The notes under the pieces: model-generated
The model's database searches: none
What the model was told of the DNA's origin: nothing
Seen by the model: only the letters and a program-made list of their open reading frames with translations
Part shown: in pieces, positions 39,194 through 48,169 of the stretch
Numbering within the stretch: position 1 is the stretch's first letter
How the letters are laid out: every line of letters begins with the position of its first letter
Assembly: GCA_006742785.1 (NCBI GenBank)
Contig: AP019755.1
Coordinates: 310,001-374,000, forward strand
Direction of reading: 5' to 3'
Source: Nitrosomonas stercoris
GTDB taxonomy: Bacteria; Pseudomonadota; Gammaproteobacteria; Burkholderiales; Nitrosomonadaceae
Length of the DNA stretch: 64,000 nucleotides
Program-made: the position numbers and the translations under genes

Positions 39194-40411
39194 CTAATCA
39201 AGTGTTACCGCGACAAGACGCACTTTTTTCTTTATCGGGTCAGTCCAGGCAACGAAAGCCTGGTGATCGAGGACTACCATGTCCGGATATTTACTGGGCC
39301 AACCCGGAAAATCTCCCTGATAAATAGCGGTTTGCCGGCTGATACCATCCGTTGTCACTTTCGCAATACGAAGTTCATCTTCCGGCCCCACTCTCTTGCG
39401 CCAGCTGACCAGCGCAGCATTGGTGCTCAGCAACGCTACGTTGACATAACCTCTGGCATCGTCATCGACTTCGAACGGTTTAGTGAAACTTTTACCACCG
39501 TCTGTGGAAAAAGCAACTTTAAAACGGCCTTTATCGTCAGCAGCGGAAAACCAGGCTAAGGCTACCGACGAAGCGGACATATCAACCGCCGGGCCATTGC
39601 TTGGACAACCTTCGATACGCCAGCCATCACCCGGGGCAGAGAGTGCTTGCACCTTACCGTCTGTATCCCAGCGCACAGCGCCGGTATCACGTATTTCGCC
39701 CTGGCTATGATCGCGGTAAACCGTTAACAGGCTCTCTCCTTCAGCAGTGGTAGATGCACGGCAACAAGAGCAAATATCATCATCCAGCCTCAGCTCCGTG
39801 CCTGCCGATTGTTGCCCCTTCGCAAGCACAGTGGCCATCAGTTGGTAGCGATCGTCTTTCCTAGGATCACCTGTTTCGCGCATATCAGTCCAAACCAGCG
39901 CGATGCGGGCATTTGGCAATGCCGTCAGCGACATTTGCGCGTCGTAGACACGTGCCGATTCACCATAAGGTTTAAACGCTTTGCTCCATGTCAAGCCACC
40001 ATCCTGCGAACGAGCTAGGAGAATGTCTGCCACATATTTGCTTTTTCCGCCTTTGACATAAGGCATCCAGGCAGCCGCCAAACTGCCATCGTCGAGACCG
40101 AATACAACGGGCGGGTCACCCAGCTTACCGTCGACTGAGGTCACGGTACGTACAGGCGACCAGCCCTGCCCCTCGCGAATGACAAAACGGACTGTGCTGT
40201 TTTGCCCGTCGCTTTCGACCCAGCTGAGGATCAGACGGCCGCCGTCCGTTTTCGCCAAATGATGCTGCTTACTCTCTTTACTGGTCGGTACGGTAATTTC
40301 TTGTATTGGAAACTCGGGCTGGTCAGCTTCTGCATTCACTGGCAGCGACCAGCAGAACCATACAAGCAACCCGACCGGGAAAATTTTTGTCAACGTGTTT
40401 TGAATCGTCAC
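39194..40411 (-). CDS. Exported sialidase-like (BNR/Asp-box) beta-propeller protein
   Basis: A 405-residue protein with a signal peptide (FPVGLLVWFCWSLPVNAEA) and repeated Asp-box-like motifs: SQDGGLTWSKAF and STDGGKSFTKPF. A CSCC motif (DDICSCCRAST) in the middle could bind metal. The GTG at 40409-40411 is chosen because GGAGG lies 10 bases upstream; the open frame extends 15 codons further. Proteins like this often accompany TonB receptors and PepSY proteins in iron loci. Sialidase activity is not implied. Confidence 0.75.
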   Translation of the reverse strand: MTIQNTLTKIFPVGLLVWFCWSLPVNAEADQPEFPIQEITVPTSKESKQHHLAKTDGGRLILSWVESDGQNSTVRFVIREGQGWSPVRTVTSVDGKLGDPPVVFGLDDGSLAAAWMPYVKGGKSKYVADILLARSQDGGLTWSKAFKPYGESARVYDAQMSLTALPNARIALVWTDMRETGDPRKDDRYQLMATVLAKGQQSAGTELRLDDDICSCCRASTTAEGESLLTVYRDHSQGEIRDTGAVRWDTDGKVQALSAPGDGWRIEGCPSNGPAVDMSASSVALAWFSAADDKGRFKVAFSTDGGKSFTKPFEVDDDARGYVNVALLSTNAALVSWRKRVGPEDELRIAKVTTDGISRQTAIYQGDFPGWPSKYPDMVVLDHQAFVAWTDPIKKKVRLVAVTLD

Positions 40412-40577
40412 TTCTTTCGTCCTCCAAAATAAAATGAATGATCGCGATGGGATCATTACTTCACAGGATGATATCCTGTCCAGTTTGTTGAATTACCCAG
40501 GCTCAATATTCAAGACACAAGGAACCCAGAATGGTCAGCGGAGCACCGAGATAGACACCCAGCCAGGAGACGCGACA

Positions 40578-41603
40578 TTAATATGCCCTGCCAGTAACAA
40601 ACAACGTTGCTTCTGCCAGTCCATAGCAGGGGAAAAAAGCTGTCTTACGAAAACCACAAGAGGAAAACACATCCGCGAATCGATTCAGGGTAGTAGAACG
40701 TACCGGTTCGGATCCGTTAAAAGCCAAATTCCAGCAGCTCAAATCGATCGTATTGATTTGTTCGGGCGTAATTTTCCGGGCACAAAGCTCGTAGGCAAAA
40801 TTAGGCCCGCCAGAGGTAGTAGCGCGGTATTTTGAGATCGTGTTCAACCATCGGATCGGCTTTTCCAGAAATGCCATCGGTGACATGAGGATCGCCGGTA
40901 CGCCCAGATAAAGCGGCTGCAGAATGTTACCGATCAGACCCATGTCATGGTAGAACGGCAACCATCCCACTACAACTGTATCATCTGAATGTTTAAACGC
41001 TGCCTGAATCGCACGTTGATTAGCCATCAGATTCCCATGGCTTACCATTACCCCTTTTGGGGTTCCAGTAGACCCTGATGTATATTGTAAGAATGCAAGG
41101 CTATCCGGCTTTAGCAGGTAAGCTTTCCAGCCAGGTGTAGCATTCCCACTCAGCTGCTGATCAGTCACCAGCCAGTCAAAACAGTTTTGTCCCCAGTTTT
41201 CCTGGCCATTCCCCTGTAACTTTGATTGCCACTCGGTAGTGGTCAGTATGATAGTGGGTGTGGCATCGTGAATGATAGCCTCAAGCCGTCGCAGATGATG
41301 GCGGGATGGTGGATAAACAGGGACTGCAATGAGTTCTGCGTACAGACAAGCAAAAAATGCAACGATGTAATCGAGACCAGATGGATAAAGTAGTAACGCA
41401 CGTTCACCTGCTTTATGAGTGGCTTGCAGGTATCCCGCAATCATTCTTGCTCTGGAATCCAACTCTTTGTACGTTATTGATTGCTCCTGATGCTCACCAT
41501 CCATTAAAAACACGTAAGCACAAGCATCTGGCATCTGATCTACTCGATGCCGCAAGAGCGTGACCAGATTCTCGTCAGTACAGGCGGAACGCAGCATTTT
41601 CAC
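40578..41603 (-). pseudogene. Fatty-acyl-AMP ligase, 3' truncated
   Basis: 341 codons of a FAAL/acyl-CoA-synthetase-type adenylation domain: AMP-binding core YTSGSTGTPKGVMVSHGNL, GWLPFYHDMGLIG, LAFNGSEPVR and FPCYGLAEATLFVTG. It stops at TGRAY, where the family continues with the remaining roughly 200 residues and often an NRPS. The lost part includes the catalytic Lys subdomain, so it is inactive. Its start overlaps the phosphopantetheinyl transferase gene. This looks like the 5' stub of a lipopeptide-siderophore synthetase removed by deletion near 40577. Confidence 0.85.
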
Positions 41604-42393
41604 TATGATTTCTCTCTTCTAAATACCTTGTGGCTACCTCAATAACGTCAGTCTGCTCAGGCCATGTTTTAAACATAATCAATGCAGGAGCGCCGCCTAT
41701 GACCAGTGCTGATTCATACCCCGGGAATACGCTAAAGGAATACAACCGAAAATGACCCTCTGTGTGCAGGCGGTATTCAGTATTTATTCGGAAGTTACTG
41801 ACAACAGGTCCAAAAGGCACCTCAATCTGTTTCAAAGGAAAAAACAATCCTGTACCTCTGGCTTTTACATAAGCCTCCTTTCGCGTCCAGCCCCGTAGAA
41901 GTGCCACTGTTTTCTGGTCAACAGGGAAAGTATCGAATATCGCCTGTTCACGATCTGAAAAGATCAGGCTGGCAATTGACTCCGCAGCACAATCGAAATG
42001 CAGCGCTTCGATATCAATCCCTATTTCACATTCCCGGGATACCGCATATAGCGCAGTCGAACCACTATGTGACAGGTTAAATGTGAGCTGTGTATCTGGT
42101 TTGATTACTTCAGGTTTACCGCCAGGACCGTAACCAAACCTGATTTCATGAGGATGCACATCCAGATAATCTGCTAACAAAAACCTTAAAATTCCACGTG
42201 CAACAATAAAGCGTTGTCGATCCGTGACAAACTGATAACGAAGGGCACGACACTGTTCATCCTGTGATAAAACTTTATAAAAATCTCCAGACTGATATGC
42301 ATGCGCATCCAAATCTACCTTCCACACCTGCACTATACGTCTTGGCAGGATATTTTCGGTATTTGTCTCGTTACACATCAGCGCTTGCATCAT
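41575..42393 (-). CDS. 4'-phosphopantetheinyl transferase, Sfp type
   Basis: A 272-residue intact enzyme with LTFNLSHSGS, IGIDIEAL (Mg ligands) and WTRKEAYVKARGTGL. It would load phosphopantetheine on carrier domains of NRPS/PKS proteins. It overlaps the thioesterase remnant upstream and the FAAL stub downstream, all minus strand. It is one of two undamaged genes left in this relic and may be kept because it serves carriers elsewhere in the genome. Confidence 0.9.
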   Translation of the reverse strand: MMQALMCNETNTENILPRRIVQVWKVDLDAHAYQSGDFYKVLSQDEQCRALRYQFVTDRQRFIVARGILRFLLADYLDVHPHEIRFGYGPGGKPEVIKPDTQLTFNLSHSGSTALYAVSRECEIGIDIEALHFDCAAESIASLIFSDREQAIFDTFPVDQKTVALLRGWTRKEAYVKARGTGLFFPLKQIEVPFGPVVSNFRINTEYRLHTEGHFRLYSFSVFPGYESALVIGGAPALIMFKTWPEQTDVIEVATRYLEERNHSENAAFRLY

Positions 42394-42617
42394 GCGGCTT
42401 TATGAATAAAAGGATGAAACCGAGAACAATATGATTTGAACAAAGAAAAATCAGCTCTGATATCGATCGTTCCAGGAAAGCACTTTGCCCATGTCGGATA
42501 TATCGAAGCACTGCCACCTGCGTACGGTAAACAGAAAAGGTGCGATCTTACTGACGGCTTAATACGCACTCTTGGAAACCAGGAGGAAACGTCATTATCC
42601 ATTTGAGTCTTGGTCAT
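42390..42617 (-). pseudogene. Type II thioesterase, internally deleted
   Basis: 75 codons. The first 50 match the N-terminus of an NRPS-associated thioesterase (SHLFCLPYAGGSASIYPTWAKCFPGTIDIRA), then the sequence leaves the family. The end (HPFIHKAA) could be the last few residues of the same gene. About 170 residues, including the GxSxG Ser and catalytic His, are absent. The stop overlaps the phosphopantetheinyl transferase ATG. Confidence 0.75.
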
Positions 42618-42640
42618 CTTTAACCAGGTAAACCATGGAA

Positions 42641-42874
42641 TTATTGGGGGTTGATTTGAGATTTTGTCTCAGCCATTTGCTTACGGAGACTCAGTGGGCG
42701 CATATCCGTCCATACTTCCTCAATATAGGCAAGACAATCATCTTTCTTCCCGGATTTGCCTACGGAACGCCACCCACCGGGTATTTCCTTGTATTCAGGC
42801 CATATTGAATATTGTTCTTCGTGATTCATAACCACATGGTAAGTCGTCGTATCTTCTTCATCATTCCAAGCCAC
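42641..42874 (-). CDS. MbtH-like protein
   Basis: A 77-residue MbtH family member with the expected [42 protein letters not shown] core: paired Trp, SxWP and TDMRP. MbtH proteins activate NRPS adenylation domains. It is the first gene of the relic siderophore cluster (mbtH, thioesterase remnant, phosphopantetheinyl transferase, FAAL stub). No full NRPS is in the window for it to assist. Confidence 0.92.
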   Translation of the reverse strand: MAWNDEEDTTTYHVVMNHEEQYSIWPEYKEIPGGWRSVGKSGKKDDCLAYIEEVWTDMRPLSLRKQMAETKSQINPQ

Positions 42875-42968
42875 ATGAACCCCCTTTTATTCGACAGGAA
42901 TAGTAATTACTAAAAAGTATTAAATATCCGTTGGAAGAGAAATTAACCCTGGCCACTCAAATCGTCAA

Positions 42969-43000
42969 TGTGACAAATTGTCACGCGACAATTTGTCGCA
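42969..43000. promoter_or_regulatory. Tandem pair of 17-bp dyad operators upstream of mbtH
   Basis: Two abutting dyads, GTGACAAATTGTCAC (42970-42984) and GCGACAATTTGTCGC (42985-42999 with flanks to 43000), 95-126 bases upstream of mbtH. Each matches TGYGACA-N3-TGTCRCA with one end mismatch. The rest of the 463-base gap (42875-43337) holds no supported gene; a 102-codon plus-strand open frame there is unconvincing. Confidence 0.65.
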
Positions 43001-43337
43001 CACTCTCCTTCAGCACTTTAATTGGCAAAAAATATGGACTATCTCAGGCTTCGCCAGCAAACATATGGGCGAGCAATTTACTGAGAACCCGTTTAGAATA
43101 TCTTTCGGGGCGGATACTCTCTGGACGAAAAGCACGTCTGAGAACTGTCGATCTTGTACGAGGTGTTTTGTTCGGTGCTGTATTTGCTCAAGAGTATCTG
43201 CCCAGATTACGAGTTACCTCCATGGCTGTATTACCCTAACCAAGCACCAGACTGATGACAGCTAATTCAAATTCCTTTGTGCATTGTTTCCTCTGCTTAA
43301 GCTATTCTCTCTTAACTGAACTGTCCGGTTTTGTTAA

Positions 43338-44954
43338 TTAGGCTAAGTGTTCAAACAGTCGCGCAACCGCCTCAGCACCTGGATCAACATGTCCGACCAA
43401 ATGTTTGGCATTAACATAGGAAGCGCGACCTGCATTCGCCTTACTCATGCGAGCAGTGCGATTGGCACCCGCACGTGCGGCTTTCGCTGCTTCAGACAGA
43501 CCTTCTTCTAGGGCATCAAGGGCCGGCGCAAGAGCATCGACCATGGTGCGGTCACCCGGACGTGCCCCGCCGATCTCCTGCATTCTCCGCAGTCCGGCCT
43601 GCAACGCTTCGTACATTGGCAAGCCGCTTGACGCGGCGTCGCCCGTTGCAGCGAAGAAGATCGCGAGGAGCACACCAAACGAGCCTCCCATGGTTTGGGA
43701 AAACTCCAAGCCAATGGCTTGATAAAGCCGGGCGTGGTCGGCAAGCGGTAATCGATCCACAGCGCTAATCAAAGCGCGTGCCGCACCGGCTAGCGTGCTG
43801 CCAGTATCGCCATCACCTGACTTCGCATCAAGCGCATTGAGGTCGTTCTCGGCGGCGATCAGAACCTCGCAACATCTGGTCAGAAACTCTCTGGTCGGCT
43901 TATGCGTCGAGGGCACCGGAACAACTGTCGTCAAGCCATCCGGAAGCGCTTGAATCGTGACCTGGCCAAGCAGGGAGATCCCTGGCCATGCTGACAGTGG
44001 TGTGTGTTGCTTGAGCAGGGCGATCTCGGCATCGTCGGCGGGATAGATTGAAATCGAGAAACCGTGCATGTCGAGCGATGTCATCATAGCCGCCGGCCCG
44101 ATGACGTGGGTTATCCGCTCGCCAATCGCTGACTGCCGGATTTCGTTAAGGATGATCGACATCTCGATGATCGATGTGCCGCCGAGATTGTTGACCATAG
44201 CAACATGCGGCTTTTCTTCCATTGTAGCTAACAGGCGCTCGACCATGGCAGCGACAGCTTCGCTCGCGCCCTTGAACTCGATCTGCTCAACCCCAGCTTC
44301 ACCGTGAATGCCAAGCCCAAGCTCGGCCATGCCACACGGGATGCGATCTTCCTTTGGCAAACCTGGGATGGTGCAGGTGCTGAGCGACATGCCGATACTT
44401 TTTGTCTTTGACACGACCTTGCGTGCGGCCGCGGTGACGTGTGCCAAGTCGGCGCCATTCTCGGCCAACGCGCCAGCTATCTTGTGGACAAAAAGGGTGC
44501 CAGCGATGCCGCGGGCTTGGGGCAAGCCTGGCAACGCCACATCATCGTCGACGATGACTATCTCGACAATCAAGCCAAACTGGCGAGCGCGCTCAGCCGC
44601 CAGCCCGAAATTCAATCGGTCACCGGTATAATTCTTGACGATGAGCAGGCAACCGGACGATCCCGTCACGGCAAGGATGCCTGCCAGTACCGCATCGACT
44701 GTCGGCGAGGCGAAGATGTCGCCGCACACCGCAGCCGTCAGCATCCCTTCCCCGACGAAACCCGCATGTGCCGGTTCGTGGCCCGATCCACCTCCCGAAA
44801 TTAACGCGACCTTGGACTTGTCCCAGTCATTGCGTACGACCACCCGTATATACGGATAGCCGTCAAGCCGCGCCAGTTTACCGCCAGACGCCGCAACCAG
44901 ACCATCGATGGCTTCGGTGACGATGCTTTCTCTACTGTTGATGAACTGGGCCAT
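43338..44954 (-). CDS. Dihydroxyacetone kinase, DhaK-DhaL fusion (ATP type)
   Basis: A 538-residue single-chain kinase. The DhaK part (1-330) has SGGGSGHEPAHAGFVG, GCLLIVKNYTGDRLNFGLA and the substrate-linking His in GLGIHGEAGVE. The DhaL part (about 350-538) has LDAKSGDGDTGSTLA (Mg-ADP Asp residues), MGGSFGVLL and GDRTMVDALAPA. It phosphorylates dihydroxyacetone, or a related triose or tetrose. G+C-rich codon use and its place beside an IS suggest acquisition by transfer. No glycerol dehydrogenase or DhaM is nearby. Confidence 0.92.
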   Translation of the reverse strand: MAQFINSRESIVTEAIDGLVAASGGKLARLDGYPYIRVVVRNDWDKSKVALISGGGSGHEPAHAGFVGEGMLTAAVCGDIFASPTVDAVLAGILAVTGSSGCLLIVKNYTGDRLNFGLAAERARQFGLIVEIVIVDDDVALPGLPQARGIAGTLFVHKIAGALAENGADLAHVTAAARKVVSKTKSIGMSLSTCTIPGLPKEDRIPCGMAELGLGIHGEAGVEQIEFKGASEAVAAMVERLLATMEEKPHVAMVNNLGGTSIIEMSIILNEIRQSAIGERITHVIGPAAMMTSLDMHGFSISIYPADDAEIALLKQHTPLSAWPGISLLGQVTIQALPDGLTTVVPVPSTHKPTREFLTRCCEVLIAAENDLNALDAKSGDGDTGSTLAGAARALISAVDRLPLADHARLYQAIGLEFSQTMGGSFGVLLAIFFAATGDAASSGLPMYEALQAGLRRMQEIGGARPGDRTMVDALAPALDALEEGLSEAAKAARAGANRTARMSKANAGRASYVNAKHLVGHVDPGAEAVARLFEHLA

Positions 44955-44987
44955 GTTTTCAAATCTGTTGCAAAAAATATTTAGTTA

Positions 44988-45845
44988 GGAATCTTAAATA
45001 GTGTAGTCACAAGATACCCGCCCAGAGGGCGATACATCTAATTTGTATAGCGGCAAGGAAAGAAGAGGTGTTTTTGGCGTATTTTGTAGCAACACCACGC
45101 CACCTTTTGAGATGAAGGAAAGCATTTTCGACAAGATGCCTCAATTCATACAGCGTTTTATCATAATATCTTTGCGTCTTCCGGTTCTTCTTTGGAGGAA
45201 TAACCACCTTCATTCCCTGTTTTTCTGCCTGTTCAATAATGGCATTACTATCGTAGCCACGATCTGCCAACAGATAATGTGCATCCATCCCTTCGATCAG
45301 GCGGCCAGCTTGCGTGCAATCAGCAGTGGTACCTTGTGTAACAAGGATTCTGACCGGCATACCATGCGCATCCACGGCCAGGTGTATCTTGGTGTTGAGC
45401 CCCCTTTTGTCTGACTTATAGTCTGGTTACCACCTTTGGCTCCGCTGGCATGTGGATGAACCTTGCAATGGCTGGCATCAATCATCAGCCACTCATAATC
45501 CGGATCATCAATCAGGATTTCCAGCAGCTTTTCCCAGATACCTTTATCACGCCAGCGAATAAAACGACGGTGGGTATTGCTCCAGCCGCCGTAGTCCGGC
45601 GGTAAATCTCTCCATGGCGCGCCTGTTCGGATAATCCAGAAAACAGCGTTGATAAACTGACGATTATCGGTAGCTACTCCTCCCCAAGCTCCTTCTCGTC
45701 CCGGTAAATGATCCTTTAGCAGTGCCCATACCTGATCTGAAATATCATGCCTGCGATGTGATTGTGTCATGAGAACCCCCTTTCATTTAACTTCCTGAAA
45801 GGATCTCATATTTTTAATCTCTTGACTACGCTATCTAAGATTCAG
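44988..45845 (-). mobile_element. IS5-family insertion sequence (IS427-like), about 858 bp
   Basis: Imperfect terminal inverted repeats: left GAATCTTAAATAGTGTAGTCA (from 44989) against right-end complement GAATCTTAGATAGCGTAGTCA (ending 45843), 19 of 21 identical. TTA lies just outside on both sides (44985-44987, 45846-45848), a possible target duplication, but exact ends differ by one base so this is uncertain. It marks the right border of the accessory island. Confidence 0.85.
45007..45770 (-). CDS. IS5-family (IS427 group) transposase in two frames
   Basis: The upstream frame (45297-45770) has the N-terminal DUF4096-like part and the first catalytic Asp in WLMIDASHCKVHPHASGA. The downstream frame (45007-45375) has LADRGYDSNAI and ENAFLHLKRWRGVATKYAK with the second Asp and the Glu. 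They join by a minus-one shift at an A4G5 run near 45404-45412, giving TKGGLNTKIHLAVDAHGMP, the normal IS427-group sequence. Both halves are otherwise intact, so the element is probably functional. Confidence 0.85.
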
Positions 45846-45942
45846 TTAATATAAATAACTTCCAGCCAGTATCATTCCGCTTAGGAATTCCTTACAATCG
45901 GAACAGCAGCTCTACCCTTAACAATCACTTAAGGATATATCG

Positions 45943-47955
45943 ATGCCTTCATCCGTATCTTTGCTTCTTGGTGTACATGCTCACCAACCAATCGGTAACT
46001 TCCCTGAAGTTGTCATTGATGCACACGAGCGCTGCTACCAACCTTTTCTGCATACCTTGCACCGCTACCCGGAATTCCGGTTTTCCGTCCATTTTTCTGG
46101 CTGGTTACTGAATTTTTTACTGAAGCACTATCCCAAAGATATGGCTCTGCTGCGCGAAATGGTCAAACGTGGGCAAATTGAAGTATTCGGCGCTGGTGAT
46201 ACTGAACCTGTGTTAGCAGCCATTCCCGAACGAGATCGTATTGGCCAACTCAAAGAGCTTTCTCGCAAACTCAAAAAAAATCTGGGGCAAACTCCTCGTG
46301 GTGCCTGGCTAACAGAGCGTGTCTGGGAACCCACTGTCACCCCCGCATTAGCACGTTGTGGCATTCACTATGTCATGGTGGATGATTACCACTTTTACTG
46401 TGCTGGTAAAAACAAAACAGAACTGAATGGCTATTACACCACCGAAGAAGACCATCATACGCTTGATCTTTTCCCAATCTCGGAAGCGATGCGCTATCGG
46501 CTCCCTTTCTCACCAGCAACAGATGCCATTGCCTATATAGAGTCCCTGCTAGATCAGGCAACACCTGGTCATCAGCCGGCTGCCATTTACTTTGATGACA
46601 TTGAAAAATTTGGTATCTGGCCAGAAACTTACCAATGGGTATATGAACAAGGCTGGCTGGAACAATTTATCCAAGGTGTACTGGCCTCACCTCACATCCA
46701 AACACAACATTATCGCGATTATCACGCTAGCGAAAAAACTCGCGGCATTATCTATCTGCCTACTACTTCTTACATTGAAATGAATGAGTGGACCTTGCTC
46801 GCCGAACCGGCGCATCTGTACGATGATTTGGTGCAACAAGCAAAATCCACTGGCCAATATGAGCATACTCGGCCATTTCTACGCGGCGGCATCTGGAAAA
46901 ATTTTTTCTCGCGTTACCCCGAATCCAACTGGATGCATAAACGCATGCTCAAACTTTCTGCGCGCTACGCCAAATTAAAAATTAAGCAACGCACTGCCAC
47001 CATGCAACAACATTTGTATGCGGCTCAAGCTAATGATGCTTACTGGCATGGCATGTTTGGTGGCTTATATCTACCCCATCTTCGACGCACTATTTACAAC
47101 AACCTGCTCGCACTAGAAACATTACTTGATCAGCAAGCACCTCGCCCGGCCCAATACCAGGAAGATACTGATCTGGATGGCATCACTGAAATCTATTTGC
47201 ACAACCACACCCTGCAAATCGTACTTAAGGCAGATGCCAACGCCAGTATCTGCGAACTAGACAGCTACCTTCTCCAACATAACTTTGGAGATACTCTCAC
47301 TCGCCAAACGGAACACTATTACCGCAAGATTCAGCACAATGCACAGCAAAATTCACATCAGCACCAAGCTGGCATTGCTTCTGCTCACGACCGCATCAGC
47401 TTCAAGCAAACTATCAACCCGGAAGATCTGATACCAGATCCACATGCCCAGCGCCTGTTTATCGAGCGCTTAAATAATGAAGCATTGTGCTATCAACCAC
47501 AATCAACAACTCGTGATAACGAAATCACCTTTCAAGCAACAACTGCTACAGGTTCAATCACTAAACATTTTTTGATCTCTAGCAATCAACTGCAAGTTAC
47601 CTACCACTACATGGGAGAATCACAAGGTCACCTACAAACCGAAATCAACCTGGCCATGCCCAGCTGCGATGGCCCCGGTGGACGTTATATTAAAAACAAC
47701 ACTATCCTCTCTGGCTTTGGTGAACCCATCACACTGGAGGAACTGAATATGCTGACGCTGGAAGATGACACACTGGGCGGCAGCCTGACCTTGGCAACCA
47801 CAGCTCCTGCTACCTTGCATGCACAATCACACTACACCGTCTCACAATCAGAAGGGGGATTTGAAAAAATCATGCAAGCTGTCAAACTCACTCTCACCTG
47901 GCCCACTTCTACCAACAAACAACAAATCACCTTGCAATTTACCAGGAAGAAATAA
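45943..47955 (+). CDS. GH57 alpha-amylase/4-alpha-glucanotransferase
   Basis: A 670-residue GH57 enzyme of the 4-alpha-glucanotransferase type: N-terminal LLLGVHAHQPIGNFPEV, GAGDTEPVLAAIP, catalytic Glu in LTERVWEP, Asp in IYFDDIEKFGIWPETY, followed by alpha-amylase/DUF1925-like and DUF1926-like C-terminal domains. It probably disproportionates or trims glycogen. It runs in the same direction as glgC and the first GH57 gene but is separated from them by the 18-kb IS-bracketed island. Confidence 0.9.
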   Translation: MPSSVSLLLGVHAHQPIGNFPEVVIDAHERCYQPFLHTLHRYPEFRFSVHFSGWLLNFLLKHYPKDMALLREMVKRGQIEVFGAGDTEPVLAAIPERDRIGQLKELSRKLKKNLGQTPRGAWLTERVWEPTVTPALARCGIHYVMVDDYHFYCAGKNKTELNGYYTTEEDHHTLDLFPISEAMRYRLPFSPATDAIAYIESLLDQATPGHQPAAIYFDDIEKFGIWPETYQWVYEQGWLEQFIQGVLASPHIQTQHYRDYHASEKTRGIIYLPTTSYIEMNEWTLLAEPAHLYDDLVQQAKSTGQYEHTRPFLRGGIWKNFFSRYPESNWMHKRMLKLSARYAKLKIKQRTATMQQHLYAAQANDAYWHGMFGGLYLPHLRRTIYNNLLALETLLDQQAPRPAQYQEDTDLDGITEIYLHNHTLQIVLKADANASICELDSYLLQHNFGDTLTRQTEHYYRKIQHNAQQNSHQHQAGIASAHDRISFKQTINPEDLIPDPHAQRLFIERLNNEALCYQPQSTTRDNEITFQATTATGSITKHFLISSNQLQVTYHYMGESQGHLQTEINLAMPSCDGPGGRYIKNNTILSGFGEPITLEELNMLTLEDDTLGGSLTLATTAPATLHAQSHYTVSQSEGGFEKIMQAVKLTLTWPTSTNKQQITLQFTRKK

Positions 47956-47970
47956 CAACGTCTGTAATTC

Positions 47971-48135
47971 CTGGATTGCCACGTCACATTGCTCCTCCCT
48001 TGCGTCTTTGCGACCGCCGCAGGTGGGAAGCAATCCAGTACAACCGCTACAACAAAGGAAAACTGTCATCTTTGCGCATTCTGCTGCTATTACTTTTGGA
48101 TTGCCACGTCACGTCGCTCCTTACGATGGCGAACT
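47971..48135. repeat. Palindromic intergenic repeats between convergent genes
   Basis: TGGATTGCCACGTCAC occurs at 47972 and again at 48098, each followed by a TCGCTCC/TTGCTCC-type block. The first is closed by GCAATCCAG at 48030-48038, giving a long hairpin. Such GGATTGCCACGTC units are common bacterial interspersed palindromes. Here they sit between convergent genes and may act as bidirectional terminators. Confidence 0.65.
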
Positions 48136-48169
48136 GGTAGTTCCTGATCAAAGAAAATACTGCGGTTGC

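Noticed and set aside
39194-40411. Call as a true sialidase
   Set aside because: Asp-box-like repeats alone do not show sialidase activity, and the catalytic Arg triad could not be identified.
42931-43239. 102-codon open frame upstream of mbtH
   Set aside because: It spans the tandem operator and has no recognisable domain; more likely decayed intergenic DNA.
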